The notes beneath the pieces are model-generated. The model did no database searches. It had not been told where the DNA came from and saw only the letters and a list, made by a program, of their open reading frames with translations. This document shows, in pieces, positions 25,721-41,775 of a DNA stretch of 64,000 nucleotides; within the stretch, counting starts at the first letter, position 1; each line of letters starts with the position of its first letter. Both the position numbers and the translations under genes were made by a program. This DNA is from Girardinichthys multiradiatus (lineage: Eukaryota > Chordata > Actinopteri > Cyprinodontiformes > Goodeidae): the NCBI RefSeq assembly GCF_021462225.1, contig NC_061797.1, positions 24,451,093-24,515,092 on the forward strand, read 5' to 3'.

Positions 25721-26238
25721 GTGAGTTTAACTTGTAGAGAAAGCTCATCTTTCACCCATAAAATCACTTGCTGCAGTATGTTACAGAGCAGGCTTAGATC
25801 AATTTCCCTGGGATTGCTTATTTAATACTTTAAACCTAATTTGTTAAATTGAGTAATCTGGTTTAGTTTGGCATCAAAGTCTCACTTGTTAACATCAGCT
25901 CAACTTTTGCTTAAAGCTGATTACAAGATTATTAGACACAGTAGATTAATTAATATGAAATAACTATTTTATTTTTTTGCATATCTTTGTTCACTTACAT
26001 TTGTTTTCGTTTTTTAAATATAAAAAGACCAAAGATAACATAAAGAAAATGACAAGGAAAATACAATAACAAGTCCATTGCTGTTTGAAAGTCAGACATA
26101 TTTGTAGGTTTATCATTTTTTGTTTGTTTTTTAAATGTTGTTGAATAGTCTTTCTAGTTCTTTCCAACCATTTCTGACCTGCTGCTGTTATCTGCTTTGT
26201 TGCAGTTATTTTGACTGACATTCTGTTTTGCGTTGCAG
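25721..26238. other. Intron, 518 bp
   Basis: Donor gtgagt, acceptor gttgcag. AT-rich, and no embedded element was seen. Confidence 0.85.
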
Positions 26239-26427
26239 TGCCTGCTCCTCCTTCCCTCTTCACCAAGGTGTTGAACAGCAGTGTTGTACAGGTAACGTGG
26301 GATTCTTCCTCCAAGATGGGCCAACACCAAGGCTTCAGACTCTACTACAGGAGAGCACATACGCCACTGTTTATTGGTCCCATCCCTTTCCCTCACAACA
26401 TCACCCAGTACAACATCACTCAGCTTG
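26239..26427 (+). CDS. igdcc3: IGDCC3-like receptor, exon with first part of FN3-2
   Basis: 189 bases, phase 1 at both ends, acceptor gttgcag and donor gtgaga. It encodes the start of the second FN3 domain: VPAPPSLFTKVLNSSVVQVTWDSS with the core Trp, then GFRLYYRR. Three potential N-glycosylation sequons lie here: NSS near the start and NIT twice near the end. The domain is completed by the next exon. This is the last FN3 domain, since the protein goes from here to a short linker and the membrane helix. That is why IGDCC3 rather than IGDCC4 or protogenin is proposed. Confidence 0.88.
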
Positions 26428-28434
<2,007 letters not shown>

Positions 28435-28483
28435 TAAACCTCTATACTGTTGCACATGATCCTTTACGTTTTCTTCTTTCTGA

Positions 28484-30181
<1,698 letters not shown>

Positions 30182-30307
30182 TCCAACTCCTACATACTGA
30201 ATGACACCGACCTGTCTACAATACCTTTGGATGAGTTTGTAGAGGAGAGGGAGACGCCATTTCAGGAGCATTCTTCAGCCAGAGCGGCTCAGCCAGACCA
30301 AGGCTAA
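30182..30307 (+). CDS. igdcc3: IGDCC3-like receptor, terminal coding exon
   Basis: The acceptor tttttag is followed by 42 codons including the stop TAA at 30305-30307. It encodes SNSYILNDTDLSTIPLDEF, an acidic stretch (VEERETPFQEH) and the C-terminus AAQPDQG. In combination with the previous exon the cytoplasmic tail is about 115 residues. The segment is too short to be listed as an independent open frame. It is recognised by the acceptor, the phase-0 join and the acidic/Ser character continuing from the preceding exon. The 3' UTR starts at 30308. Confidence 0.8.
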   Translation, partial: SNSYILNDTDLSTIPLDEFVEERETPFQEHSSARAAQPDQG

Positions 30308-32157
30308 TCATGTATGAAGGCCCATTCACATTCGACACTTTTAGTGTCCACTTAGACTTTTCTCTCACTCAGGTCAACAAGTGTTTCTTTTCAAAGTATT
30401 CTTTCCTTTTGTTCAAATAATTTTTTTATGGGTAAGTTTAGAGGTACTGGGGGATCTGGGACAGTTTATTGGAGTGTTTTATTCATTTTCTGGTGTTTGC
30501 CAGCACAGAGAATAGAGACCCTTGAATGTCTTTGTTATTACTTTATTTTTATGTTTATATTAGAACTGTCGCTATACAATTTGAAATCGTCACAAAACCG
30601 TATCAATCAAATTGTGCCAACATCTGCTGTTTTTTGTGCAAATCTGCTAAAAACATAACCTACAAAATCAGAGTCCCAATACTTCATTAAAAAGTATTAA
30701 AAGGAGTGAATGCAGTAAGGTCTGGTGGATGGTACTATATAAAAAAGGTGGAGCTGTATGGCCCAAAATATTTTAAATGCTTCGTTCTGCTGTATAGAGA
30801 TCCGTTTTTCTGAGTTTTGTGACTATTTCACATTTTTCTGTGAGACTAAGCTTTGAGATTCACATAAATACCTACACTCTGATCGTGGTTATCAGTTGTT
30901 GGTCTTATTTCTATTTTTCTGTGGATGTCAAAGACTTGCTGCCGGCTCTTAACCACCAATGATTCCACCTTCGTACTCAGAAAACCTCAACCTTCTTCCA
31001 GGGATTCAATACATTCTGTCTCAGGACTTTGTTTCAGTAATATCAACATTTTTATGAGTTCTTGGCCTTCATACAGGTTCTAGACTTGGCTGTGTGAACC
31101 TTACAAGTTGATAAAAGCCTACCTCAGCCGGAATGAATGTGTTTCGGGAAGTTGTAGGGACTTTGCCTTCCCCTGTGATCATACTCACTCTACAAATGAT
31201 GAGGAACCAGTTGTTTGCATAACTACAACGTCAGGTGCTGCTCTACCTCAGAAGTCAACAATCGTCTCTCCTCTCCTTCTTAACGACGTAAAAACAGACA
31301 AAAGAGCATCCAACATAAAGCACTTCCAAATGCTGAAATTATTGTTCTACCTCAAGATAACAAAATTAATGTTGTCGCTGTTGTTGTTGTAGTTTGTTTT
31401 ATTTTTTTATTGCATAATGAAAACCCTTCTTTTTCTCCCTTTGTGAAGTCCTGGCTCTTCCCCTCTGTTGTTGAATATGATGTTTGTAGAGAGTCAGTAC
31501 CTCATGCAAGTTGACAGACTGATAACGCTGTATACAATGTGTTGAAAAATATGTACGAGTTAAGCTGGGAGTTAACTTCTAGCATGTTATTTTCATTGGT
31601 TGAGTGTAAGAAGATGTTAATTAGAGATACACTGCATTGCTATTCATGTCCCTGGGAGGATTTAAGATAAAAGACATATTTATTGTCAGACTGACCAGGA
31701 TACAGTATATTACCAATGCAACTGCAGATGATGCAGTGGTTAATAGTCCATATTTTAGTTTTTAATTGATCAAATTATTTCAGACAGATAAGGTTAATCT
31801 ATTAACTAAGAAATAAAGAAAAAAAATCAAAATTATTTTTCTAAAATTATTGGTGTTAAGACTTTAATGACTACTTTGACATTGCAGTAAGTTTTGGCTG
31901 GAGATGAGAAGATCAATCCTGCTCTTTCAACGTTTTTTGTTTTTTTTCCACCTTGAAGACGTTGTATCAGAATAGCTTGGCAAAAATCCAAACAACAAAA
32001 ATGCAAAATGCAGCTAGTTATCCTAGACCACTATGCTGGTGGTTAGGAACATTTTTGTTTTCTTTTTTGTCACGTAAATTGGTAAATTTTAATCCCAAAT
32101 CTTCTGTAAGTACAAGAGAAGCAGCAGCATCTCAGAACATTAGGCTTAGCTTATTTG
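30308..32157 (+). other. Probable IGDCC3 3' UTR and flank
   Basis: No second gene is visible. Candidate AATAAA poly(A) signals near the gene include 31812-31817. The transcript end cannot be fixed from the sequence alone. 31108-31392 has an open frame of 94 codons without any recognisable domain and it is not called. Confidence 0.45.
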
Positions 32158-32784
32158 CGGTGCCTTGCCTTGTAAAGTAAACATTTTTGTCCATTTTGAC
32201 ACATAACTGCAAACATCAGTGTATATTATTGGGATTTCATGTGATAGAACAACACAAAAAAGTGTATTTTTGTGAAACAATGTGAAAACGATGCACTGTT
32301 TTCAAATTTTGAATTTAGACTTTGACTGGGCCACTCTAAAGCATGAATATGGCTTGATTTAGATCATTTATTGTAGCTCTGGTTCCCATACATGGCTTGT
32401 GGCAAACTGGATGCAATATACATTATGGTTTTCGTTCTACAATGGCTTTCTTCTTGGTAGGTAGCAGTTCTGCTGTACCTATACCAGTTTCAGATTAAAA
32501 ATTGAACAGAGCTCAACAGTCTTACATTTGAACTATTGGTTTTTAATAAAATCCTCTTCAAATGTATCCCTGAACTGTTGGGTGTATTTCTTATTCTTTA
32601 TAATGCTGTTTTTTATTTGTGAAGGAAATTGAAAACTATGAACCATTTCCCTTTGACATTGCAATTAAGCACTACTGTGCTTTGTTTTATCTAAGAAAAT
32701 CCCAATGATATGTATAGAAGTCTGTGGTTGTAAAGTGACAAAATGTGAAAAGTTTAAGGGGAATCAATAGTCACACGGCAGTGT
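32158..32784 (-). mobile_element. Tc1-like transposon, internally deleted
   Basis: Left end 'gtgccttgccttgtaaag' and 'attgggatttcatgtgatagaacaacac'. Right end 'gtctgtggttgtaaagtgacaaaatgtgaaaagtttaagggg', of the same terminal family as 22385-23325. The middle (about 32310-32480) reads as the reverse complement of the Tc1 transposase region: 'gactttgactgggccactctaaagcatgaatatg', then the disrupted segment around 'tagctctgg'. No open frame is left. Confidence 0.7.
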
Positions 32785-35700
32785 GGCGTGTTTTCGCTGG
32801 TTGCAATAGAGCTTAGCTCATTTAAGCTTTTCTTAAAGGCAGAAAATGATGGAGGAGGTAGTATTAGGTAAACTAAATCCAGTCACCACCATCATTAATC
32901 TTGTTTTATGTGTATAAAACAGCAAACGGAGACAACACAGTAAAAGGTAGAGTGGTGTTGATCCCTCATCAAAACCAGAAACTAAATATGCATTTTTGCT
33001 AACTATTATGTCAACAACACACATGTGGTATTGATCTTTAAAAAGAAGACCAAATATGCATTTCCAAAAAGGAAACAAAGTAAATTTGTATTTTTCAAAA
33101 CTCAGATTGAAAGCAGTGTATCTCTAAGTTCTTTATGAACATTTGTTGCTGCATTACTTTTAGATGCATCTTTTTTTTCTTTTGCATTATATCACCTGAC
33201 ATTGTTTTTTTAAAGAAACAGTCGCCTTTTACACATCTGGTGCCCAGTAGATGAAAAATATTCCATACCTTGCTCGTCTTCTGTTACTCTTGCCAAAACC
33301 ACCATAGCTGCTCACCCATCTTCCTCCCAACACTTCCGGATCACCTGCCTTTTACTTCTTAGACTCTGATGACTGCAAACAGAGAGCTGGCTGAAGGAGA
33401 CTAACACATAGAGATTGTTCGGTAACAAAAAATAAAAAAAAACACACAGGGACTCTCTATGCAGCTCAATTGCTCTCTGTCATCACAGATGCATTTTGGT
33501 TATCTACCTCAACCCTGTTATTGGCCTTTCTCTCAGGTTCTAATGAAGGAAACTATATAATATGAACAGTAAAGTAGTTAATTTTAGTAGACAAACACAG
33601 AAACAATACTCAGCCACACAAATAGAGGGAGAACTTTTCAGGACCTTTATGTCATGCACTATGTAAACACCTCATACTTAATTTCTGGTTCTAGATAAGA
33701 ATGTGTTTCACTTTTTTTTTTTACTTTATTTTAACTTTTTTTTTTCCTCACTTTGATTTACTTGTGCCAGGAAAAGTGAGAAAACAGTGGGTGACACGTA
33801 CAACTCACACAGGTCCACATGATCTGTTCATTGATTTTCCTCTCAGGCTAAGACTTACTTATGCCTTAACTAGATTAAATTCAGATTATTTATAAGATCA
33901 TAAAAACAGAAAACCTCTCTCATAATTCAGTGTAACAAAAGTTGCAATTTTAACACACAATTTTCCAAAATGTGGAAAGTTGAGTTGTACGAGTCCCCTC
34001 TGCAGTCATTTTAATTTTTTTATGCAAACCAGCACTTCTGTACTGTATATGTGGTTACCATCTTTTTAATCATTATACATGGTCTCCAGTTGTATGCCTT
34101 TTAAATTATGTAGACTTAAATCTCTGCAGATGTTCTTCTTGCTTATATTTCTTCTACTTAATTGTTAATATCTCATTGGAGGTGCTAGGATGAAAAAGCA
34201 GTAAACTGTCAAAATAGTGTATCAAATGTCGAAGTTAAATCTCGCCTCTCTGTATATTTATTAACCACCAATGTAATATTTTCCCTCCAGGGCTGCTTGC
34301 AGCCAGAATCAGTGTTGTTTTAACCTTTGTTGGGAGTAGTTTTACTAAGGATCCACTGATCCACTGGGTCTGTGGTTCAGCTGTGATCATGTGTACGTGA
34401 TAAGACTTTCATAGGTCAGGCTGTCATGTTGCAGAATAACGTTAGATTTAATGGGTTGCTCAGAGCTGTCATCACAGACTATCAGCAAAGGGGACCTTAT
34501 GACTCTTTTGCTAACACTTTAAGTAAAATGTGAGATTTTTTCTTCTGTGTTTTACAATCTGTTCTCATCTCTTTTTTTTTCCCCCTCTTTGTTTAAAAAC
34601 CTTGAATTTTGGTCGAAGAAGATTGTGTGCTCAGGAACTCATTGATCTTTGCTCATATAACTCAAACCAGGTTTCTTCCATAATTCTGTACAATGTTCAG
34701 GTCAAACAGATTTTCTGTGAGGTGTAATTATCTATGCTGGACATTTAAGTAAATAGGAATCCAGCGGGGACAAAAATAAATCAATACAAGTGTTTTATTA
34801 GCACGAAAAAGAAATGTTTCATCTGCCTCTGTAGCACACCTAAGGGGAGATAAGCATCACCATAAGATGAAACAGCAGCCTTGGGAAAATAATGTGACAA
34901 ACAGTAACATTTACAATAACAACTTAGATTTTTAAAAATAAAAGAAATGTAGCTTTCTGGTATCTTTTAGGGTATTAAATAAAATATATTCAGGTTTAGA
35001 ATGTGAATGAGACTATTTTAATTGAGCTTTACAAAATTGTGAAAAGTTTAGATTTAATTTTATTTACATAACAATCAATAGAAAGATTGATATATAATCA
35101 TTAAATCACTATTTTCTGCCGTAAATCAGCCTCAAAAGCTTTCAAAGGGAGCGCTGTGAGCTGGGCATTCACAGGGTTTGTTTTACTTCGAGTAAAACGA
35201 TGATGTATGGCTCAAACGCATTTCCCACGAGCATCTATCTTTCTTCTGATATGCATCATCTAAACACGAAAGCAGATCAAGTCAGAAGGAGAGGAAAAAG
35301 GCTTAGACTGACTAGAATGATAATATACTTCTGTATGTAATCCTGTACCTCTGTTCTCAGTGCAACGGATGTGTATGAAAACCTGATAAATTCAAAAATG
35401 TTTTTCTAAAAGCTGAAACAGTGCAATCAGCTCTTTTCTTGATAGATCCATGACATTAATCAAACTGCTGCCAAATGACCACTATGATATGATTGTGAAA
35501 TACTTATAATTCCAATTAATTTGCCTGTTTGGTGTTCTTACTTATCCTGGGTTTCAAGATTTTCTAAGTAATTTATTATCAGATCGTGATTTGCTGTAAT
35601 TGTTCTTCATTATTTGAGCTCAGTGTTATATTTTTACATGCTTCTTTCAAGAAGGAAGATTAAATCCAGTGTATTTAAAGGTAGTAGGCAAAGTAAACTC

Positions 35701-38700
35701 TACAGTAGATCTGCATAGAAAAAATAAAAAGCAAGAAAAAAAAAAAACAAGAAAGCTAATGTGTTATTTTAGCTTAATTAAAAAAGTGTTGGTTAATTCT
35801 TATTGGACTTGTGATGATAACACTGTGATATTCAGCCATATAATGGCAAAAATAATGTTGTGATCTCAGTATGGTACTATTGATGGTCCTGTCTCACATT
35901 GTCAGTCAATCAGTTTTAATGGTGTGTATTGATGAAAAAAGGCTGACTGACCTTTCCAGTTGACAAAGTCTGTCTTGCCCCTCGTTGGGGCCAGATGATC
36001 ACATCATCCTCATCCTGTTCCCATCTGGCATCCTGTTCACATGATTGTCTTGGGGTGAGGTCCTGTCAGTCGTGTTACCTTTTTTTAAAACAATATGTTG
36101 TGTTTATTTTCCCCTTCACACCATCTTTGCTCGAGGAGAATGTCTGGGTTGTATTGATGTTACAAACATGAGCTTAAGCCACCCTTCATATCTCTGAAAT
36201 GGGGAAAAAAGCTCCTGGGTAGAATTTGCTCTGCAAGTGAAACCAACTACACAACACCTGTCCTTTAAATTTAGGATTAAACATTAAAGTCAACTACAGC
36301 CTTTTAGTAAAAACACAGAATACTGAGACATTTATTAAATGTCTCTGTATAGATAATAAAATTACACTGTTAATCTTGCTTCACAACGTGGAAACAGAGA
36401 ATTCAAGAACACATTAAGGGGCAAAATTATATCAATAGGTTGTCAACATAACTTGTTGAAGTAAAGAAATTTCATCAGCTCTAACCCACTGCTGTCAGGG
36501 TTCTAAGAGTTATACGCACAACATTGAACAAATTATGTTTAGTATCATCGTAACCTTACAAACTCAACTTCAGATTTGTTAGCAGTAGGATTTAAACTTC
36601 TACTTTCTGTAGAAAGAAGTCATTAGAGATTGCAAACATAATCCAATAGTGAAGTTACATTTTTAATACTGAGCTCAAAGTTACCAGAGAAATAAATGAA
36701 TTTTGTAATTGTCATTAAAAACATCTGCTTATATCAGATAGGTTTCCTGAGTTGTATTACAAAATATATGGCAAACAAACAGAGACTGGTCACCACTCTT
36801 TAAAAGTATCAACTTGTTTTTCATTTTACAAGGATTAATGGTGGATAAAAGTAAAAACTTTTATTTTGTCTATGCAGTTTAATTTTACTATGTTCTGCAG
36901 AGTTCAAACATGGTGCCAGCCTGAACACAGAAAATTAACACTGTGCATTTCCAGCTGTTTAATGTGTCATCAACTTCACTTTAGGAATGAAGGGAACATA
37001 AAGGTTTATATTTAGCTCATCGCCATATAGTCATGTTTGTTTGTCTGTGACAGATTTTTTTTATTTTGTTATTATTGTATGTCTGTCTGATGAGGTCACT
37101 GCCAATATCTGCTTTTTACCCACAGTTTGATCCAGGTCAACACAAAATGTTTTAGTTATTGTTCTCAGAGCATTGTCAGGGATCTCTACATTTCCATAAA
37201 ATTTTGTTTCTACACTCTCCGGTGTCACAATTCTAAGTTATAAATCTCTATACATATCCACATATACTGTGTGTACTGTATGTGTGTATGTATAAATGTA
37301 TAAAAAGAACATTTTTTAGTGGGTTGTATTGTTTTAGGGTTCATTGTGCAAAACTGATTGAAGAAAAAAAACAATATCAGTGATAATAAACTAGTTACAA
37401 TAATAATAAACCCTGTCTTGGTCTTCTATTGTCTGTATATCTGTGTACGTAGTTGAAAACATAGTAATTTAAACATGTGTTTTCTTCTAGCAGTCCACAG
37501 AGATGCAGCTGATCAATGCACTTTTATGGTCTCTCTATCCTTTCTATGTTTCGATCTCCTGTTGCCACATTAACTCATGGCCTCCAGGTTAGACAAAGAC
37601 TATTGAACACAAGGCCCAAAGCTCCTGGTCGATGAGTTTTGGTGCCAAACTTAAACCCATGCTAAATCTGAATGCATTTCTGAACTTTGAGACAAATCCA
37701 AAGTCCAATATATGTCATCTGCCTCTTTCTCTCCTGGATAACACACCGAAGGAAGTTTACCTTTTGACTTGTTTTGACCGTCCTCTTAGTATTGAGTATG
37801 GAATGCAGCAATATCACAACACATTGATTCAGACAAAATAAAAGTGAAAACAGTGAAAGGTTTATTTACAAAAACTGGCACCATCTAAGAAGTACAGAGG
37901 ATTGGTTAGGTGGAGTGAAGAATAAGCGAAAAAAATAATTGTTGAGTTTGAAATGAGGTAAAGGAAGTTAGCTTACTTTTCAAGAGTTGGAAGATGGCAG
38001 AGGATATTGTGATCCTGGCGGGGGGTTGTGAAATGGTCAGTGAATAATGCCAACAAAGAGTATTTGAGGGAGAGACCTGAAATCCAGAAGGAGACCGAAC
38101 AGAGTGTTGGAAAGCAGGCATGCAGGCAACTACTGAGAACCGGGGAGCTGCAGAGGACAACCGTGGAGCAGGTGAGTTTTCCAGTCATCTCATGCTTAGT
38201 AGGCTCACACTCCACCATAAGACAATAATTGGTAATAGTGGCAAAAGAGCATATGATGCTGAAAGCTGGAGGTGGGGCTTCAAGCCATAACTCCAGCCAT
38301 CAATGAGTCAGTGGAAACGTAACAGCTTTCGTGCGGAGTAGAGCAAGATAGGGTGGAGTAGAGCTGTGCGATGCTGAAACCATGAATAGGAAAGGAATGA
38401 GATATCTGTAAAGTTGTTCCCCTTAAACAAACACCCAGACACAACATTTGAGACCAAAGCTGTGAAACCTTATTCCCAACTGGACCACCTCAACTAGCCC
38501 ATGGTTCCCTCTGACCCATTTAGCATTTAGAGCGACACCACATTGTCCCAGGAGATCATGAAGGACAATAAGGTGGGGCGCAGATGTCTTTTGGCTCCTC
38601 ACACCCATTCCTTTTCAGCGGCTCAAAGTGAGCAGTCGAGGCAGAGAGGGGCCAGATGTCAGAGCCACAGCTTCCTTCTGCTTCTCCCTCCTCTTTTTTA

Positions 38701-40851
38701 ATGCTCCCAGATTTCCTCTGCGTTAACGCACATCCCAGGTGACAACCCTCCAGTCAGATCACAAATACTAAAAACCATCCTGTCAACTCCTTCTTTTTTA
38801 ATACTGATGTCAAATTTATGGTATTTAATAGAAGGCATTCATCTGTAGAAAACTAAAATCATTTTCTTTGAGCATTTAACAAAATGTTCAAAATTATACT
38901 AGAAAAATTGACCCAATTAATTCACAGCACAAACACACTTTATAACAAGTATTTTGCTAAGTTTGTAAATTCTGTAAACATTTCTGAGGTAAGAATGAAA
39001 AAGATCCCTTTTTCATTGTAGGGTACATCTTAGAGTCTGATGCTTCTGTGTTAAAGGAGAAACTGAAAACAGTATGATGCAAACAACAGAAGTAAAGGGA
39101 AAGCTGAAAAAGCTTATCAAAGTTTCTCTGAAAAGTCCGAATTCAAGGAAATATGTGTGATAATATAGGCCCAATCCCCAGTACTGGGGACAGAATTTAA
39201 CTTTTGTTTTCTTCTACTTTCTCTACTGCAAGTTCCATTAGTTAAACATAAACATATGTGGTATCCACAGTAATTGTATAATCCTGGCTAAAAGCTGATA
39301 TAAACTATTTATACAAACACCAAAAACAGTTAAAACTAAAGGCAGTTTAATCAGACAATAAACAAACTCCACAAAATTACATAACCGCAAAACTCAGCTG
39401 TTCACCACACGGCTTCAACACACAACCGGCATGTCTGCTGTAAGCAGAGAACTCACAGATTCCAAAAAATACGTTTTGTCGCAATTCACCCAGGTTTTGC
39501 TCAACCAGCAGCAAAGGAAGGCCTGTATTATCACTCCCATTTGATTCAATCTGTGAAACTGCAGAAAGGATATTTTAATCCAGAACAATATCCTAATTGA
39601 ATGGACTGGCAAGCTGTCCAGGGTGACAGCTGGAGATAGAAACCAGCCCCCTGCAACCCTGCATGTAGAAGCAGGGACAGACAAGTATAGGATGAATTTA
39701 TATTCTGACTGCATACCAATAATATTAATAGAATTATGGTCCATGAATTGAAAAGTTATTTCCTAGTGGTGTTGCTATAATACTGATTCATAGTGCAACT
39801 TTTGTTAAAATAGCATAGATTATAATATTTTTTTATTTTATTTTGAGGGATCTGTATAGCTAGTGCATTTTTAAAGTGACTGGTTTTTAATTATGACACG
39901 CTTGAAGACTTTGTCCCTGTGAGGCCCTGATGTTTGCGGCTGCAGCTTTAATAACACAAAACTTAACTCGTGGCTTCAACTAGTGTGGGTTGAAGATGCA
40001 TCCAAAGTAAAGCGAGATTATTTTTCATCTGTCACAAACGCACAAGGAATCAAGACAAATGTGGGTGAAGAATCCGAACTGGAAGCGAGATCCAAAAACT
40101 GTGTTTGCTTCTTTCACGTTCCTAAAATAAAGCCCATGGAGGAAGATTCTCACCCTGTCACGATTTAGAGATGCTTGGGTTTTGTTTTTCACATCTCTTT
40201 AATATTCTGCAATCTTGCCTATAATCGTTATTGTGTATGATTCTCCACTCAAACAGACACACCCCAAGTTGTGATTTTGCTGCGACCGACTACTAGAGAA
40301 GGTCAGCAGAATGTCAGTTTCTGAAAAGGATTAGGAGCGCTGATGAGAGCAGAACAAGTATGATCCTAGATTCAAGAACTGAGTAACAAATGCATGCTTT
40401 AAAAACGTTCTTATAACAGGAATCTCATCAGTGATGACATCCCAGTCTTTCTATTGCTGACCACCTTCTCAACCAACAACAGAAAACTGCAATCCAAATA
40501 GTCAAATACACAATAAGCAGATAGAGAAAGTCAGATAAGTACAGAATTACATTATTTTTTTGCATTCATAGTGTTGCAGCAAAATCACCCTGATGAGGTG
40601 GGATTGTGGCTAATTAACTAGGGTACAGAGCTAAACAGAAACCTAGAGGAGAATCTAACATAAATCTAACTGGAATAACTATATAAAGGAACAGTAGAAA
40701 AAACACAAAAGAATACACTCTTGCAGAAAACACCTAACCATAAAAGCACAGGGCAATTAACTAAAAAAGGCAAAAGCTGAAGAACATAATAAATTGCAAA
40801 GAAATTATCAAAATACCCACACAAAAGAAAATCAAACCCCAAACACATCAT
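32785..40851. other. Gene-poor AT-rich region
   Basis: I find no gene, RNA gene or complete transposon. Open frames here (for example 37632-37841, 37906-38218, 39415-39744) are short, on both strands of the same DNA, and lack domain-like patterns or splice context. One short repeat fragment is annotated at 39598-39690. Confidence 0.65.
39598..39690. repeat. Dispersed repeat fragment
   Basis: The wording 'gactggcaagctgtccagggtg', 'agctggagatagaaaccagcccc' and 'ctgcaaccctgcatg' is that of a ubiquitous fish repeat 3' end (gactggcgacctgtccagggtg ... gctgggataggcaccagcccc). It is a short fragment and the parent element is not determined. Confidence 0.6.
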
Positions 40852-41775
40852 GATTGTGGCAAAGTTAGGGAAAAAAACTCCCATTTATTCCAATTTAATA
40901 CTGATACAATTACATACAGGTGTATCACATAATGTGCCTGCAATAAGAACATTGTTACTCTGCATTTTGAAAAAGTGTTACATGGTGCCTCCACAGTCAG
41001 AAAGAGACTGCAAGACAAGTTTAATTGTAATAGAGGACGTGCAAGGTGGTAACCAATGCTCTCTAAGAACAACACAAAGCCCAAACTAAAGTTCGCCAGA
41101 GAGAATGGAGACAAAGACAAGTACTTCTGAAATAATTTCATTGGTCAGGTGATGGTTAAATTTAATTATTTGGACAGCAGAACATAGGGCATAAACAAAT
41201 CACTGCATTACAGGAAAATAACCTCATACCTACTGTGAAGCATAGAGCTGGAAGTGTCTTGCTTGGGGGATACATTGCTGCAGGAGGACTTGGCTAGCTC
41301 AACATAATAGAATCCATCGAAAAATCTTACCATGTATTAGAGAGAGTTAGATGCAAATGTGACACTAGCTGTGAAAAAAAAAAATAAAGCATTATATTGA
41401 AGTTAAACTAGACTCTGCCATTCACCCAACCTGTGAATGTAAATCCACAAAGGACTGGCTAAGAATTAAGAAATGGAAAACCCTGGGCTGAGCACACTTT
41501 CCTGAAACCAAGCATTTCACTAAAGGTATTTCACCTCAATGAAGTAACACTAGCTAACAGAGGTTAGGGTATGCTATATTTTCCTCTCATAGAAAATTCT
41601 GTTTTGTTGCCATCCTTTCTTTCTTTAAAAAAGTGTATTTTTGTTAGGAATAATTAATCAATTTCTTTTTCAGAAATAAAAAAATGAAGATCAGATACTC
41701 ATGTGAACATTTCTTTATGCAGAACTGAATATTTAAAGGGGTGTCCTATTTTTTCACATGACTACTTGAGCGGCC
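40852..41775 (+). mobile_element. Tc1-like transposon, decayed
   Basis: The left end shows 'caaagttagggaaaaaaactcccatttattcc' and 'gatacaattacatacaggtgtatcacat', then 'attttgaaaaagtgttacatggtgcc'. The right end is 'aaaggggtgtcctattttttcacatgact' (41738-41766). This is the layout of a well-known fish Tc1-like family with GGGGTGTCC-type termini. The middle has a decayed transposase on the + strand, with a GAGSVLLGGYIAAGG-like stretch at about 41240-41290 and later segments matching 'KWKTLG'. Stops and indels make it inactive. Confidence 0.7.

Noticed and set aside
40271..40590. Inverted 13-bp sequences (gtgattttgctgc and its complement) about 300 bases apart, a possible MITE
   Set aside because: The arms are short, no flanking duplication is visible, and the middle shows no repeat hallmark.
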